This document shows, piece by piece, positions 39,077-51,939 of a stretch of DNA of 64,000 nt. Location: the NCBI GenBank assembly GCA_022829145.1, contig CM040762.1, positions 23,740,436 to 23,804,435 on the forward strand, read 5' to 3'. The notes beneath the pieces were generated by a model. The model had not been told where the DNA came from, did not search any database, and saw only the letters and a program-made list of their open reading frames with translations. The position numbers and the translations under genes are program-made. Each line of letters starts with the position of its first letter. Within the stretch, counting starts at the first letter, position 1. Source of the DNA: Albula goreensis. Taxonomy: Eukaryota > Chordata > Actinopteri > Albuliformes > Albulidae.

Positions 39077-39640
39077 TCAATGGTGTGACAGACAGTGAGG
39101 TTGTGCTGTAGTAAGGGCAGCAATCAGCATTCTACTGTCTCCATCAAAGGCAGTAAGGTATGGTTTAGGCTTTGGCAGCTTAAGGGTATCGACGCCTGAT
39201 CCTGGGTCTGAGCAGCTGGGCTTGGAGCACGCTGACCTTCCACTGTCAGCAGGGGGCGACGACACCGGTGCACTTGTAATAAGGCTAATAGGTGGGCATG
39301 CTGTCACTCCAAAGCCCATATGTATTAATGGTAATAAGGCTAATAGGTGAGCATACCGTCTGAGGAGACAAGCACAATGAAACGGCAAAGCCTATATATA
39401 TTAATGGTAATAAGGCTAACAGGGGGAATACTGTAACTCCAAAGCCCATATGTGTTAATGGTAATAATGTTAATATATGTGAGTGTACCCTCGACTGCAA
39501 TGGCCACCATGAGTCCTTCAGACACAGTATGAAACTGCAGAGAAACGGTGGTGCATGATGGCAGATACATTTTCAAAGTTGAACCTTGCACCCTTCTGTC
39601 TCTCTCTCTCTCTCTCCCTCTCTCTCTCTGTCTCTCTCTC
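39077..39640. repeat. dispersed repeat, copy 2, with 55-bp units
   Basis: It has the same arm, GAGCAGCTGGGCTTGGAG block, 55-bp tandem units (about three and a half, 39265-39480) and right arm as 4833-5720, in the same orientation. The right arm ends in a CT run at 39598-39640. This copy has fewer units and lacks the second GAGCAGCTGGG block. Confidence 0.75.
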
Positions 39641-39795
39641 TCTCTTTATGTAGGACAGAGCTATATGCGATAGATATTTTCAGTGTCTTGGTCCCCAGGA
39701 AATTTCACTGGGAAATTTCCAAGGAACAGATCGCCCCACTTTTACACCACAAACTGGAGCGTCCAATTTCTCTCTCTCTCTCTCTCTCTCTCTCA
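39598..39795. repeat. two (CT)n microsatellites
   Basis: CT-rich runs at 39598-39647 and 39766-39795 flank about 120 bases of unique sequence. Confidence 0.85.
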
Positions 39796-40507
39796 ATCTG
39801 TCCCCATCTTTCGCCTTCTCTCTTGCACAGTATGCCCCCTATCACAATTGCTGCCAGAGTTTTTTTAAGGACAACTATACGGTGTTTGCATGTTTGAGAG
39901 AGAAAAAAAAAAACAGAACTCGATACATTGCGAGTGTGAATGACCACCTTCTGGTTCCGAGGTCTCAGGTCAAGGTAACAGGTTTTTTTTTTAATAAATA
40001 ATATTTACGAATGTGCACATAAATACTTAAATATGTCAGACAGATGGAGGAGTAATATTTGTTGTGCTATGTTCATCTGTGATTTATAGCTCGGGGGTTT
40101 ATCCAGTTACTGTCAGGGCTCGGGATTTGTATCATGAGAAACGCTACAACCGCCCTCAAACTACAGAAGAGAAAGCCACACCAAACCATAAATTGTGGCA
40201 AAAGCACTGATTTATTTTAATAAGAAAACTAATTTTGGTAAGGCTTTTAAAGTGGGAGTATTTCTGAATGACAACATTTCTAAATTTGGACTGTAAATTA
40301 AAAAAGAGGGAGTCTTTTTCAGTCAAATTCCAAACTTCAGAGCAGAGCAATGAAACAGGTACATAATTATTTTAGTAATGAGGACCAGGAGATTGTAGAT
40401 GTAATATCTCATAGTACCAAGAGACTGTGGGAGGTAGAGTTATGCGCTGGGGAAATCCGTCACACGATTCTGTATGCCCTAGATAGGGTATCATATTCAT
40501 ATATAGA

Positions 40508-40575
40508 ACACAGAGGCAGCAGTGTGGCCTAGTAGCAAGGGAACTACACTACCCAGAAGGCTGCTGGTTCTAATG
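40508..40575 (+). repeat. tRNA-derived SINE head, fragment
   Basis: GGCAGCAGTGTGGCCTAGTA then GCAAGGGAACTACACTACCC followed by GGCTGCTGGTTCTAAT. TGGCCTAGTAG fits a box A and GGTTCTAAT a mutated box B of an RNA polymerase III promoter, in the usual order for fish SINEs. No tail was recognised. Confidence 0.6.
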
Positions 40576-40579
40576 AGGT

Positions 40580-43301
40580 AATGGGCTTTGCTGCTCTAAC
40601 TTTGAGAAACATACTTAACATGAATCGGTATTGGTGAATGGTAACATGTGCAACTGAAGTTATGTCAATATTTAAAGTATAAACGTTTTACGGTATAAGA
40701 ACATTTCTTTAGCAATGACAGTAATACTGATTTATTTTTTCCCTTTCAATGTAAATATTTGGTGGGAGTAAAATTAAACTTGATTTTAGTTTGGTCTCCA
40801 CCTTATATGAGCTAGGCAATCAATAATCAATAAAATCACAGTGTCAGTGAAGCCCATACAGATTTGAAAATAAAAACCTTCTTGCTGTACGTGGGAGAGA
40901 AATGATGTTTGCTTCAGCATATGGGGGCGGGGGGGTGGGGATGTGGGGGGACAAATGGAGCGAGTCAATGAGACAAAGAGGAGACATCTGTGAGAAGAGC
41001 GATGAACAGAGAGAGAGGGGGGAAAACTGACAGAATAACAGAGAAAGTCAGAAAGACAGAGTAAGGAGCCTTAGCATACCAGAAATGCAATGAATTAAAT
41101 TAACCACCCCCTAAAACCCATGACCAGCTATTTTACAACAGCACCCGTCTCAAACGAAACGAGAAAAGCCTTTGTACAAATCCACTGTCAGCAAGTCAGA
41201 AGAGCTGCATAATGATTCAGTGAAAAAAAGCAAGCCTTCCGCCTTGGTGTTTGTGAGTAATTGGCCTGTGCAGTTAAGCCCATAATGAATATTTCATTTA
41301 AGCTTTGCTGTAGCAACTCTTACTTAAGGGAAGGAAAGACTGAACATATGAGGACACTGAAATATTAAAGGAAACACTCAACTGCTGCTGGCAACCCAGT
41401 AATCAGCGCACTGATGCAGTTTTCATTATTTCAAAACTGTGATAGACATACTGTACACTGAACTCAGGATAGAAAAAAAATGAAAAAATGTCTGAATGTG
41501 TTCTGGACAACCTGATATAATCAGTTGGTGTTGCAATTAAAATGAAAGATCTGCACCAAAGTTTTCTTCATGACAAAAATGTTTTTTTTGTGTGTGTGTG
41601 TCTCTTCCATAAAACCACATTCAAATACAAGGGGTGGCTATTGAATAATAAGGCTGGGCTTATGTAAGTCGAACCACAGCATGCGTGCGCGAACCACATG
41701 GTATGCATCGACCGATGGGCAAGCATAAACAACCCCTGAAAGTTTCAATCCGCTTGTGTCTTCAGTTCGCTGTTACGCATTGCTTGAAGTAGATGTGTTT
41801 TTCTTGAGCATTAGTCTCATTACTTAAAAGCGTGCACACGTGGAGTTTCTAACATTGTCAATGCTGTGAGTGGACAAGCTAAGTTAAACCACCTGCATGC
41901 ATGGTCGTGAGTGTCACAGACAATGTTAAGAGGATAACAGTAAACCTGCTACAATTTCAGTTTCACTGCTCCATATCTGTATTCTGTTTGCAATATACTT
42001 GTCCATGAATGAAATGTATTGATTCAGTGTAGATGAAAATCAGTCACCGAGCTAACAGTGGTGTAGTATACTGAGCATACTGGATGAACATCCATTTTGA
42101 AAGTTGGAAATCCATCGTGAAATAGATCTCACGAACTGAAATTGAGAAATATGACACATACTTGTTGTATGGTAAAGATACATCCCTTGCTTAATTACAT
42201 TTGCAAAGTATATCAGCACATTCAACCTCACGTGATATTGAGTGACTAAAATCCGTTTAATGACTTGAGAAGATATTTAGATTTGAATTGGCGTGATAAT
42301 ATATGAATGTAGGGTGTAAAAGCTCTCAGAATTTCATGTCAGCTTTAGATAGGGGTGCCAGTATGTGAAAAGGGAGAAAAGGAGAATGAATAAGATTATG
42401 TCTGGAAGGCACAGATTTAATCTGTGTAAGTACGTTCTGAGAGAGTGAGGGAGAGCGGCGATAAAAATGCTATTGTGTTAATCTATGTATGTAGGTCAAT
42501 CAATATAGTTCCACATCTAAGGGTTCCTCTCTCTGCCTCCCCCATAGTTTCCCATCTCTTTCTATTTTATATCTTTTCTTCTCTTCTCTCTGTGATTACT
42601 GCCACGATTCCCTGTCGTCTTGAATCCTACCTCACGCAGTTTCTGTCCAGTTTACAACGTGCCACTTCACATTATTACTTAAGGCAGCCTAGCGGATCAA
42701 ATTAAATTGGGGGATATCACAGAAACAAACAAAATCATTTTTGTTGCAGCCTCCTCCATGTTTGCAGGTGGTTAGCTTAATTGTCAAAATATTTCAAGTG
42801 GATTTAGGCTGAAACAGTGCCGTGGGACATATCAAGGTGAACAACAGAAGATATTGGACTACAATGCATGATAATCCTGAGAGAATACAAGAGAATTATC
42901 ACTATAAGGGAATACCGATACTATAAAGACGTACAGAAACACCCACTCAACACATCCAATCGAATTCCACATCCAAAGTAAGCACACGCTCCCCAATGAA
43001 ACATGTTAGGTATTATTGTCAGATATTGTTGTCAGATCATTGGGAAACAGTTGGCACTGGAAAACCCTGTTGATGTAAGGAAATATTGAAGCAGTTGCTG
43101 CAGAAAGTGGGCACTTCACTTCCATAAATACCAGGCAATATTACCACCATTCCTTTTTCCTTCACAGAGACTGTGAGACGGGAAGTCATTTGGGAGCTGG
43201 CTCTGTGTAATAATTCTACAGCTCAGAGGTGCGAAGATGTAGAGAGTAAATTCATTCCAAAATTAAGAGGGAAACATAAGGTAAACACGGTGTGGCGAAG
43301 T
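40580..43301. other. intergenic or 5' intron DNA
   Basis: AT-rich DNA without a gene. 41630-41800 (starting GGGTGGCTATTGAATAATAA) may be the end of a mariner-like element, but no second end or transposase was found. Confidence 0.5.
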
Positions 43302-43735
43302 GACAGGTGTGGCCACTGAGCCGGGTGGTGAGTGGAAGGGAAAAACACCAAAGTTTAAACAAAAAGTGGCCAAAGGCCTTTTATTTAATCCATCTAAGGA
43401 AAAAAAAACAACAAAACAAACACCAACAATGCACAATTAAACTGAAAAACAGCACAGCCAGGGGGAACAACAAAAATAGCCAGAAAAAAAACCCCACACC
43501 AAAAGTCTCCTTCAGCCTATAAGGCTGTGTTTAAATAGAAGGCCTAATTGAAGGCAGGTGCTCACACCTGGGTTGATTATAAAGCACTCTCAGGTGAGCG
43601 TGCCTGTTAGCAAGGCTACTGCTGCTGCAGCTCTGGTTAGTTCTCCAGGCTGAGTGAGGGAACCAGGAGACTGACAGCAGTACAATGGGAGGAGCCGAGG
43701 AGCTTGCTCCTCCCTCCACCTCTCAATTTAAATAA
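43302..43735. repeat. dispersed repeat, longer copy
   Basis: It shares with 18108-18280 the blocks CAGGTGTGGCCACTGAGCC, GCCTGTTAGCAAGGC, TTCTCCAGGCTGAG and GCTTGCTCCTCCCTCCACC. Between them it keeps about 290 bases that the other copy lacks, including A-rich DNA at 43395-43500. The class is unknown; the CAGGTG..CACCTG bases near 43555-43600 are locally palindromic. Confidence 0.7.
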
Positions 43736-44859
43736 CTCGGTTTGAAGCCCTCAACATTGAGCTGAGGCGTTTCAATAAAACATTAAAGGTGTCCATTTTT
43801 ATTACATACCATTAGGAATATCTGAGGCTAATGTTAGTGGATGTGCCCTGACATTCAAATCATGTATGGTCATTTTATCTAGCCTTGCCTTTTTTATCAA
43901 TATTGGTTTGGTGCTGCTAGGAAGTATGACTGACCTCTCAGCACACAGGAAAATGATAAGAACGCCTGAGGGATTTTCGTTTATAACGAGATGCAAAATT
44001 TCCTCAATCACATTATAGACAACAGCAGTGAGGAAGCCGAGTAAAATGTGGCGGTTGTTTATAGAATTATTTGTTGATAAAAAAATCCTTTTATTCATGA
44101 ATTGGTTAATGGTATAAAAAGTAGAGCACCTAAATTAATGTTGAACTACAGCTCCCATGAGGGCTAGGCACGTAGGAAGTATTTTCAGTGAGGGGATGCG
44201 GCGAGGCTGACCTTTGTAGAAATTTTTATAGAGCAGCTTTTAAAGCTGTAAGCTCAGATAACTTTTTAAAGGTGAATAACATGTGGGTGCATTTTTATTG
44301 GATGTGCAAGAGTATAAAATCAGGCACCTGAAATACTGCCATTTACTTACATCAGAGAGCAATCACACTGAGGTCTAATTTGATTTCATTTTTAATTCCA
44401 CCACCAAAACTGAAGCATAGAAAAGGCTCCACATTTTGCTTTAATCTATGCTGATAACAAGGGACCCATATCTGTGGCGACTGCTGCATTAACACGCTAA
44501 GCACGAACGTTGTGTAAAGTTTATATAAATGAGTCGTTAAATATTTTTAACAAATACTGGCCTTAAACTGACAAAAAAGTCGGATTAACCCATAGTCATA
44601 GACATAGCTATTTGTACAGCAAAGTTTGAAATGAACGGACAAATGAATGAACGAACAAACAAACGAACGAATGAAGTGGTATGAGCTGACCAGATGGCAA
44701 ACAGCTAAGTGGATGTGGCTTCCTCACTTTCATTACCATGCCACACAAAGCAAACCCTGATTCCTATGCAAACTGACATATTAAACAGCAGATATAGCGG
44801 TTTTGCTAAACATAATTAACAGTTCCTTAACTTCCTGTTGTGTTCCTGAATATTGTAAG
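43736..44859. other. intergenic or 5' intron DNA
   Basis: No gene is recognised. A small tetranucleotide-type array (GAAT/GAAC/AAAC units) lies at about 44630-44675. Confidence 0.6.
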
Positions 44860-46110
44860 ACAGTAATTGTTCACCCTCTTTTAAAAAACCTAGCCTTGCC
44901 AATTCAGATGTTAATAATTACAGGCCTATATCTAAACTGTCATTTAGCTCTAAGCTTTTAGAACAATAGATAAGCAGTCATTGGAAGTTTTAAGAAAATT
45001 TTTTTTTTAAATTTCAGGTTGAATTTCATCAGAACCACAGCACAGTTGCTGTGCTGCTTGGGGTCACAAATGACTTGCTTATGAGTGAAGATGCTGGGGA
45101 GGTCTACAGCTTAGTCCTGCCTAATCTCTCAGCAGCTTTTGACACCATTGAGCACTCAGTTTTAATTGACTGACTGCATAAACCAGCTTTAGACTGGTTC
45201 GCTTTATTCCTAGCAAATAGGAAATTTTCCATTGCAGTAGGAAATAAAATGTCCTCTGCTGCTTCTTTTTCCTGTGGTGTTCCTCAGGGCTCTATTTTGG
45301 GACATATCTTATTTACGGTTTACATGCTATTTTTGGGGCTGGTCAGTAAGTGCCATATGATCAATTTCTACTGTTATGCTGATGACATTCATCTGTATCT
45401 GTCTCCAAATGACACTTCAAAATTTGATATCATTCTAGCATGTGTTATCCAGACATTAATGACTGGATGGCAAATAACTTTCTCCAGCAAAACAATGATA
45501 AAACAGAAGTTATAATTATAGGTTCTAAACACTGCATCATGCAATTTAATCAGATCTTGGGAAGCTGGCCCCACCCATGAAGCAGGTGTTCAAAAATCTG
45601 GGTGTGCATTTTGATCCTAGCTTGACCATACATGCTTTTATCACATCACGCTTGGACAACTGTAATGCCTTATTCTCAACCATAAATCATTGCTAAAACA
45701 GTCAATCCAAAAATGCTGCAGCTGGATTACTCACCAGACCAAGTTTTATATATATAACACCAGTTTCAGGTTCCATCCATTGGCTACCAATCAAATTTAG
45801 AACTGATTTAAGATTATTATCATTATTATTAGATTCATTATTAATCACTTGAAGAGGCATTACATGGTTCAGCTCAAACTTATTCAAGAACTTTTAGGCA
45901 GACATTGAGCTCCCAGACTGACTAGGTCCTCCGAGCAGGGTCTTTTAGCTGTTCCAAGGTCTAGGTTAAAGGAAAAAGGAGATAGACCTTTGCAATTTCA
46001 GCCCTAGATTTTAGAACAGCCTTCTCAATAAGATGAGGTCCCCAAACACAGTGGCATCGTTTAAGTCTCTTTAAAAAACCCATTTATACCGGCTTGATTT
46101 TCCCGATTTT
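44860..46110 (+). pseudogene. LINE (L2-like) reverse transcriptase pseudogene
   Basis: In broken frames it reads NNYRPISKLSFSSKLLEQ (near 44910-44970), LLGVTNDLLMSEDAGEVYSL, LSAAFDTIEHSVLID (near 45130-45170), CGVPQGSILGHILFTVYM (45273-45330) and the catalytic box FYCYADDIHLYLS (45367-45410). FxxADD is the reverse-transcriptase metal-binding motif and is intact. The 3' end carries the usual SLLKK.THL-like tail near 46060. It is 5'-truncated, as LINEs usually are, and has several stops. Confidence 0.85.
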
Positions 46111-46639
46111 TAGACTGATGTTTTACCGTGGCGTTGTTTGTTTCAGTATGGTTTTGTTTGTCTGACTGTGTATATATATTTACATGTTGTGTTCTCTGCT
46201 GTTGTGGAATGACGCAATGTGGGAGGGTCACCTGTACATACTTGTACAGCATACAATTGGGATACAAATACATAATTAGGACACAGAGATAGACAGAGAC
46301 CATACAATCTGTTGCAGCTCCTTCAAATATATTGACCTGTCTGGAAAGCAAACATGAGAATTGCTCTGTAAATAACATTTTGGTTTCTCTAAAGTGGGCA
46401 GTTGCTTCTAAACACCCCCAGCTTCCTACGTTGTCTCCCAGTAACGAATGTAATTAAGCAATGTTGTGTAATTGTGTTCTTAGTTTTATGTAGTCATTAA
46501 AAACATAACAGTGACTCATGATTTCCATACTATTTCTACAAATTCTCTTTATTAATATTATTATTTAGTTGCCATAATGTTCATGCTACCACACTATATA
46601 CTTTATGCAGAACACAAGAATATGTTAATTTTGTCCCAT

Positions 46640-48290
46640 GAAACTTCAAAGAAGAAGAGGGTAGAATTAGCACTCACAGCTGATGGCAGTGTGGATGAAT
46701 AAGAATATAGTAGTGAGGAAGACAATGAGCTGCCGGCAGCCTAGCCAGGAGACAGTGAGAGTGAGGATAAGCCTGAGAATGAGGACCAGGGTGGAAGTGA
46801 AGGTCAATTAGCAGTGACAGTTATTACCAGTACAAGCTCGAGAGGAAATGTATCTACAACCCTTTCATATAATTATATTGTACATCTTTTCACTGATTTT
46901 AATAGCTTTGACAGTTTGTTTTTAGAACGACCTGAGGAAATACCGAGGGCCAAGGCACTGCAGTGGAAAAGTTGCAGGTACATTCTTCCTGTCTCTCGAT
47001 GGAAAGGGAGTATGCCACGAGTCAGAGAGGTCAAGCCTCCTATAGAATACTTTAGGGGCCTGTTACACAACACCTGCATTGGAAACATGGCTGAGCAGTT
47101 CAACTTGTATGCTGTACAGCGATTTCCCAAAAAGCCACTGAATGTCACCTCCTGATGAAATGGAGGGGTCTCTTGGGATTAGCTTCTATATGTCCATTTA
47201 TGGGCTGCCAGGCTCCAGCATGTATTGGAATTCAGCCACTGTGGAGCAAGTACCACGCTACTGCATTGCTGGGAGGCTATCGAGCGTAACCTCCATTTTG
47301 CAGATAATATGACACAAATTCCTCCAGGCAAGCCCGGCCATGCCAAAATTTACAAAGTGCACCCTCTAATCTCATCCCTCCAGCAATGCTTTCAAACTCT
47401 CCCAATGAACGAGTATCTCTGTGTGGATGAGCAGGTTGTGCCATTGAAGGGGAGAAGTGGTGTTAGGCGTTGTGACACAAACAAGCCGAAGAGTTGTGAG
47501 TGCAAAATAGTTGTTTTGACGGGCCGCAATGGAATGGCCCACGTTGTTGAGGTCTACACCGGCTCAATCGCTCGAGCAGATGGAATGACAGATGTTGGAT
47601 CAAATGGCAACATTGTTTTACAACTTGCAAGTGTAATCCCAGCCAACCTTTCCCACAATTCTCTTCTTTGACAATTGGTTTATTAGTACTGATCTCCAAG
47701 TCGCTCTTCAGAAAAGACAGATCCACTGTGTCGGAACAGTACGGCACAGTTGCCTCATGTGCTGTCGTTTCTCAGACGACTCCACCAAGAAGAGGCAAGA
47801 CAGGGGAAGCTTTGAAGAGAAGGAAGCCACGCACCGATGTGGTCGAGCAAAGAGCAGTTAAATGGCATGATAACAGCGCCGTAACACTTCTCTCCACCAT
47901 TGCATCAACCAACCCAACTGTCTCAGTGGAAAGTGAAAAGAAAAGGAAAGAAACAGTGAAGGTGACATGCTCAAGTTTTGTTAAGACCTACAATAAAAGT
48001 ATGGGAGGAGTAGATCTTCAAGACTCACTGATCGCCCTTTACAGGACAAATGTGAGGTCAAAGAAGTGATACCACAGCAATGTGTTCCACATGATGGATT
48101 TTACTGTAGTCCAGGCACAGCTGTTATATGGATGGGACTGCAGAGACTGTGGCATCCCGAACAAAGCAGCATACGGCCCGCTTAAATTCAAGCCAGAAGT
48201 TGGAAGTTGCCTTTGTATGGAGAAGAAAGGTAACTTGAAGAAGAGAGGGAGACAATTACAGAGTGTTGTTGCAAGCAGTTAATAGAGACT
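46640..48290 (+). pseudogene. piggyBac-like transposase pseudogene
   Basis: From an acidic N-terminus (near 46680-46800, with an in-frame stop) the sequence runs through LPVSRWKGSMPRVREVKPPI, NEYLCVDEQVVPLKGRSG (47407-47460), FFDNWFISTDLQVALQKR (near 47665-47715), AVKWHDNSAVTLLST, MGGVDLQDSLIALYRTN (48001-48051) and a Cys-rich C-terminus, DCRDCGIPNKA. These hold the conserved Asp residues of the piggyBac DDE/D catalytic core, but in at least three frames with stops near 46743, 47153, 47671 and 48069. No TTAA-flanked terminal repeats were confirmed. Confidence 0.85.
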
Positions 48291-50543
48291 GCACCGAGAC
48301 AAACCCAGAATCTAGAATATGGATAAAATGCATTTGGTTTATAAAAAGTGTTTTTTTTTTTGAGGACAGTTTGCATTGTTAAATTTTATCAATTGTTGAT
48401 GAAAATAAAATTGATTAAACATTTTGTGTACTAAGTTATTCATTATTATGTGCAGTCCCGTTATGGTACAATGTTGGCCGAGGGTAACATTTACAAGAAA
48501 AACTTCAGCAAAAAGTTTGTTTTTATATTTTTATATTACATTCATTTTAAACTGTTGGAGCCACTGAATATTTTGCAAGAATATTGTAATAAATTTCACT
48601 GAAATTTAAAAAACAAAAACTCTGATTTTGAATTCCTTAACATTATGGTACATTGTTGCTTCAGTAACAAACCCCAAATTTATAATTTTTGAAAATTCAT
48701 TTAAATATTAAAAAGCTTGGTCTATTTTATGCAAAAAAACATACATAATTGTTTTACCCGCTTGCAAAATAATGTGTTGTTCCCTTGAGCTAAATCTAGG
48801 GTCAAAGGGCTGATCTTCTGGACAATGAATAACTTCCACTTTTGCAAGATATCCCCACAAGTGTAAGTAGCTAATAAATTTTACAAACTGGACCACAGCC
48901 TATGTGTGATAGAGAACAGGGGTCTTTCCAATTCTGTGTGGCTAGTATAGAAGAATACTGAACTTTGGTTTGAGAGTGAAGAGCTTTAGTACAGACCTAT
49001 GTAACAATATACTTATCGAGCTATATTAGCAACTAAGCTACATTAGCAAGTTAGCAATGCATTCAAAAGGTAAACAACATTCTGACAGTCTGCATTTAAA
49101 TTATAATATAAACATTCTAATCAGTTTAGCTTTATTTACTTGCATTTCATCATTAACGCACTGGCATGTGGACAAAATGAATAACAGGGAAGAGCAGCCT
49201 CAAGTGAACAGGCCTACAGCTGAGTATTCATTGAAAAGGGAAGGAAAACACAACTGCAGCTTTACATTAATAACATTAGTGAAAGTCTAACCAGTTGACA
49301 TGGCAGTAATAAACCAATATACACACATCAAACCAATACTAATGTAAATCAAACCAAAGGGTTTATAAATAGTGAGCCAATAGATTAAAATATATAATAG
49401 GTACAATAGATACCTACAATAGGTAAAAAGTACATCAGTACATAACCCGATACAGATGTAAATGGCAAACCAATATATGCATGAATGACCAACCACTGCA
49501 AACGTAAATGACAAACATAAATGGCATGAGCGAATCAAAACCAATATAAGAGAAAATCAAACCAATCAATATATACTGAACTCAGATCAAAAGATGGTTT
49601 TTGTGAGGCTTGATGAATCCCATTACAGTCAAGCAGTTGAGTACTGACTTGTTTGAACCAACAAAACATGTTTTTCTCTCCACATCCAATTCAATGATTG
49701 TTCACAATCCTTAAATCTTGGTGTGTCCTAATATTTGAAAACGGTTTCTTCCTTTCTTTCAGTACCCACTTGCTTCACTGTCCGAATATGGGTAGAGATG
49801 AGTGAAGTGTCTTCAAGTCCCCTCAGGAGGAGGGTACTTCAGTGTATCCTACTGCAATAGTCTTTTAAAGTTTCTGGGTGACACCACTGTGCTCGAGCCC
49901 AGTCAGATTAAAAAATCATCTAACAGAATATGATACCGTCAAAAAGAAACATTGCAAAGGGTGTACTGGAACACGAACCATATCCAGTTTTCTGCTGGAA
50001 TTATTGGATTTATCATTATTTATCTGATCTGAAGTCCTCATTTAATGGTGAAGCTCTCGGTGTGTGGACCTTTATGTGTGTGGTATACATACACAGGGTC
50101 CCATTGACCACTAGCTATCAATAGATAATGAAAATCCAGCTTTGCTGAAGTTGTAATTTAATACGGAATCTTCAGTCCTACCAGCTTACATGCTTCAGGA
50201 TTCAGCAGAAGCACATGTATAAAAATGGTTTTATCTAGTTTAAATAATCATGGTAACAACACATTTCTATGCACACTAAATATTAGACAATTTAATTAGG
50301 GCTTTGCATGAAGGCATTATGTAAAAAAGGTCATCTACACAATTCTCATGATAGTTTCCAAAGGAGCAACGAAATTAAACTAAAACAAGAGCACATTCTC
50401 CTGTGACTTCCACATGCATTTTCAATATGTTGCTTGATAGATTAAAATATCTGTTTCTTTGCTAACAGTACAAGAGACTAATATAAATGAATATTTTAAG
50501 GCTATTTACTTACAGAAAATAAAAAACATTAGCTTTAAAAATA
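48291..50543. other. intergenic or 5' intron DNA
   Basis: The part next to the piggyBac remnant has two similar ATGGTACAATGTTG/ATGGTACATTGTTG segments (48474 and 48644), perhaps relics of the transposon. 49290-49580 is a degenerate AT-rich array based on AAACCAATATA. No gene is recognised. Confidence 0.5.
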
Positions 50544-50870
50544 CAGTTGGTCCTCGGTATCCACGGGGATTGGTTCCAGGACCCCCCACAGATACCAAAA
50601 TCCACGGATGCTCAAGTTCTTTTTATAAAATTGCATAGTATTTGTATATAACCCACACACATTCTCCCGTACACTTTAAATAATTTCTAGATTACTTATA
50701 ATACCTAATACAGTGTAAATGTTATGAAAATAGTTGAATTTACCATGCTCTGCGTGCAGCAAATTCAAGTTTTGCTTTTTTAACTTTCTGGAATTTTTTT
50801 TTTTTTTGAATATTATCTGCAGTTGGTTGAATCCACGGATGTGCAACCTGCGGACACAGAGGGCCCACAG
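50544..50870. mobile_element. MER2-like Tigger/pogo non-autonomous element
   Basis: It starts CAGTTGGTCCTCGGTATCCA then CGGGGATTGGTTCCAGGACC, continues with ATACCAAAATCCACGGATGC, TTATAATACCTAATACAGTG and TTGGTTGAATCCACGGATGT, and ends GAGGGCCCACAG. It is flanked by TA on both sides. Order and wording closely follow the mammalian MER2 consensus as I recall it, and the length (327 bp) is close to MER2. No transposase is present. Confidence 0.8.
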
Positions 50871-50872
50871 TA

Positions 50873-51934
50873 TACACTAGACTCCAATACATTGCGCTAA
50901 TGATCTGAAGATGTCATGGAACAAATTAGATTCTTGGTTCAAATTGTGTTCACCAAAACACTCAAACACAAAATAGCTCATGGCAAAATTACTGCATAAC
51001 AGATTGCAGCACTTACAATGGTCCTGCAACTAAAAGATACCATGTGTAAATCATGAGTGATTATCTTGAAAAAGGTCCAGCTACAGTCCCATGAAAATGT
51101 ATTTGCATGCTGCACATTTTTGTCTAGTTTGACTCTGTGATCTTCAGCTACAGCCTAACGCTAGGCATAATGGAACCTGAGTGAACATCTGGACTTTAAT
51201 TAGGCCATTTCATAACAACACGAGCCCTATTTTGACAGTCTTAGGTGCTATGGGCTATGCCTTATCACATCATCTTCAGTGTATTCACGGATGAGGCAAA
51301 GCCATTTCATCGAACACAATGTCTTAAGAGGATGAACTACTGAGCTTAATTAAAAATGAGCCTGTTGCGCCTGAACAACCAATGAGAGTATCATTTTCAT
51401 CACCTTTACAAACAGATAAGGCTTGTTCCTCGGTTTATTGCTATTTTAACAGTGCTGTGCCTTAAGTGGAAGAAACAGTAGATTCATTGTGGAGGAAAAA
51501 GACCTGCCCTTGCACCAGGTGAATGTCCATGAGCAGAGAAATTATAGAAAGAGTAGGCAGCTCCCTGAGGTGAAGCAAATGAATACAATACTCACTGGAC
51601 AATGTTTTGGACTTTGTCTTAATCACATAAACCATTCAGTTTACTGTCCACACTATGGATACAGCGGCTTTCATCCAAACACCCTAAACACATTTTCATC
51701 ACTCCAATCATAGTCTCTGTTGCAACACATGTCTCATGACAATTCCTGGATTATTGTGGATATGATGAACGGTATATGAGCTATATCAGCTATGTCTTTC
51801 TTAATCTTTCTTAGATTAGCTATGTCTTTTCTGCATCACATCACATGGTCATGAAGTCTAACTCTCAAGGGTTCTCATACTCTCAAAAAACAGCAAAGTT
51901 TCACCATTAGATTTCTGTATAGTTTGTGATGACT
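50873..51934. other. intergenic or 5' intron DNA
   Basis: AT-rich DNA; no gene, repeat or RNA recognised. Confidence 0.6.
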
Positions 51935-51939
51935 ATCCA

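Noticed and set aside
41630-41800. Possible mariner-like terminus starting GGGTGGCTATTGAATAATAA.
   Set aside because: Only one end is visible and no transposase follows; too weak to annotate.
48474-48860. Search for the right end of the piggyBac-like element.
   Set aside because: TTAA occurs nearby, and a CCCTTTGACCC sequence is seen in reverse at about 48797-48807, but no matching left end with a TTAA duplication could be found by eye.
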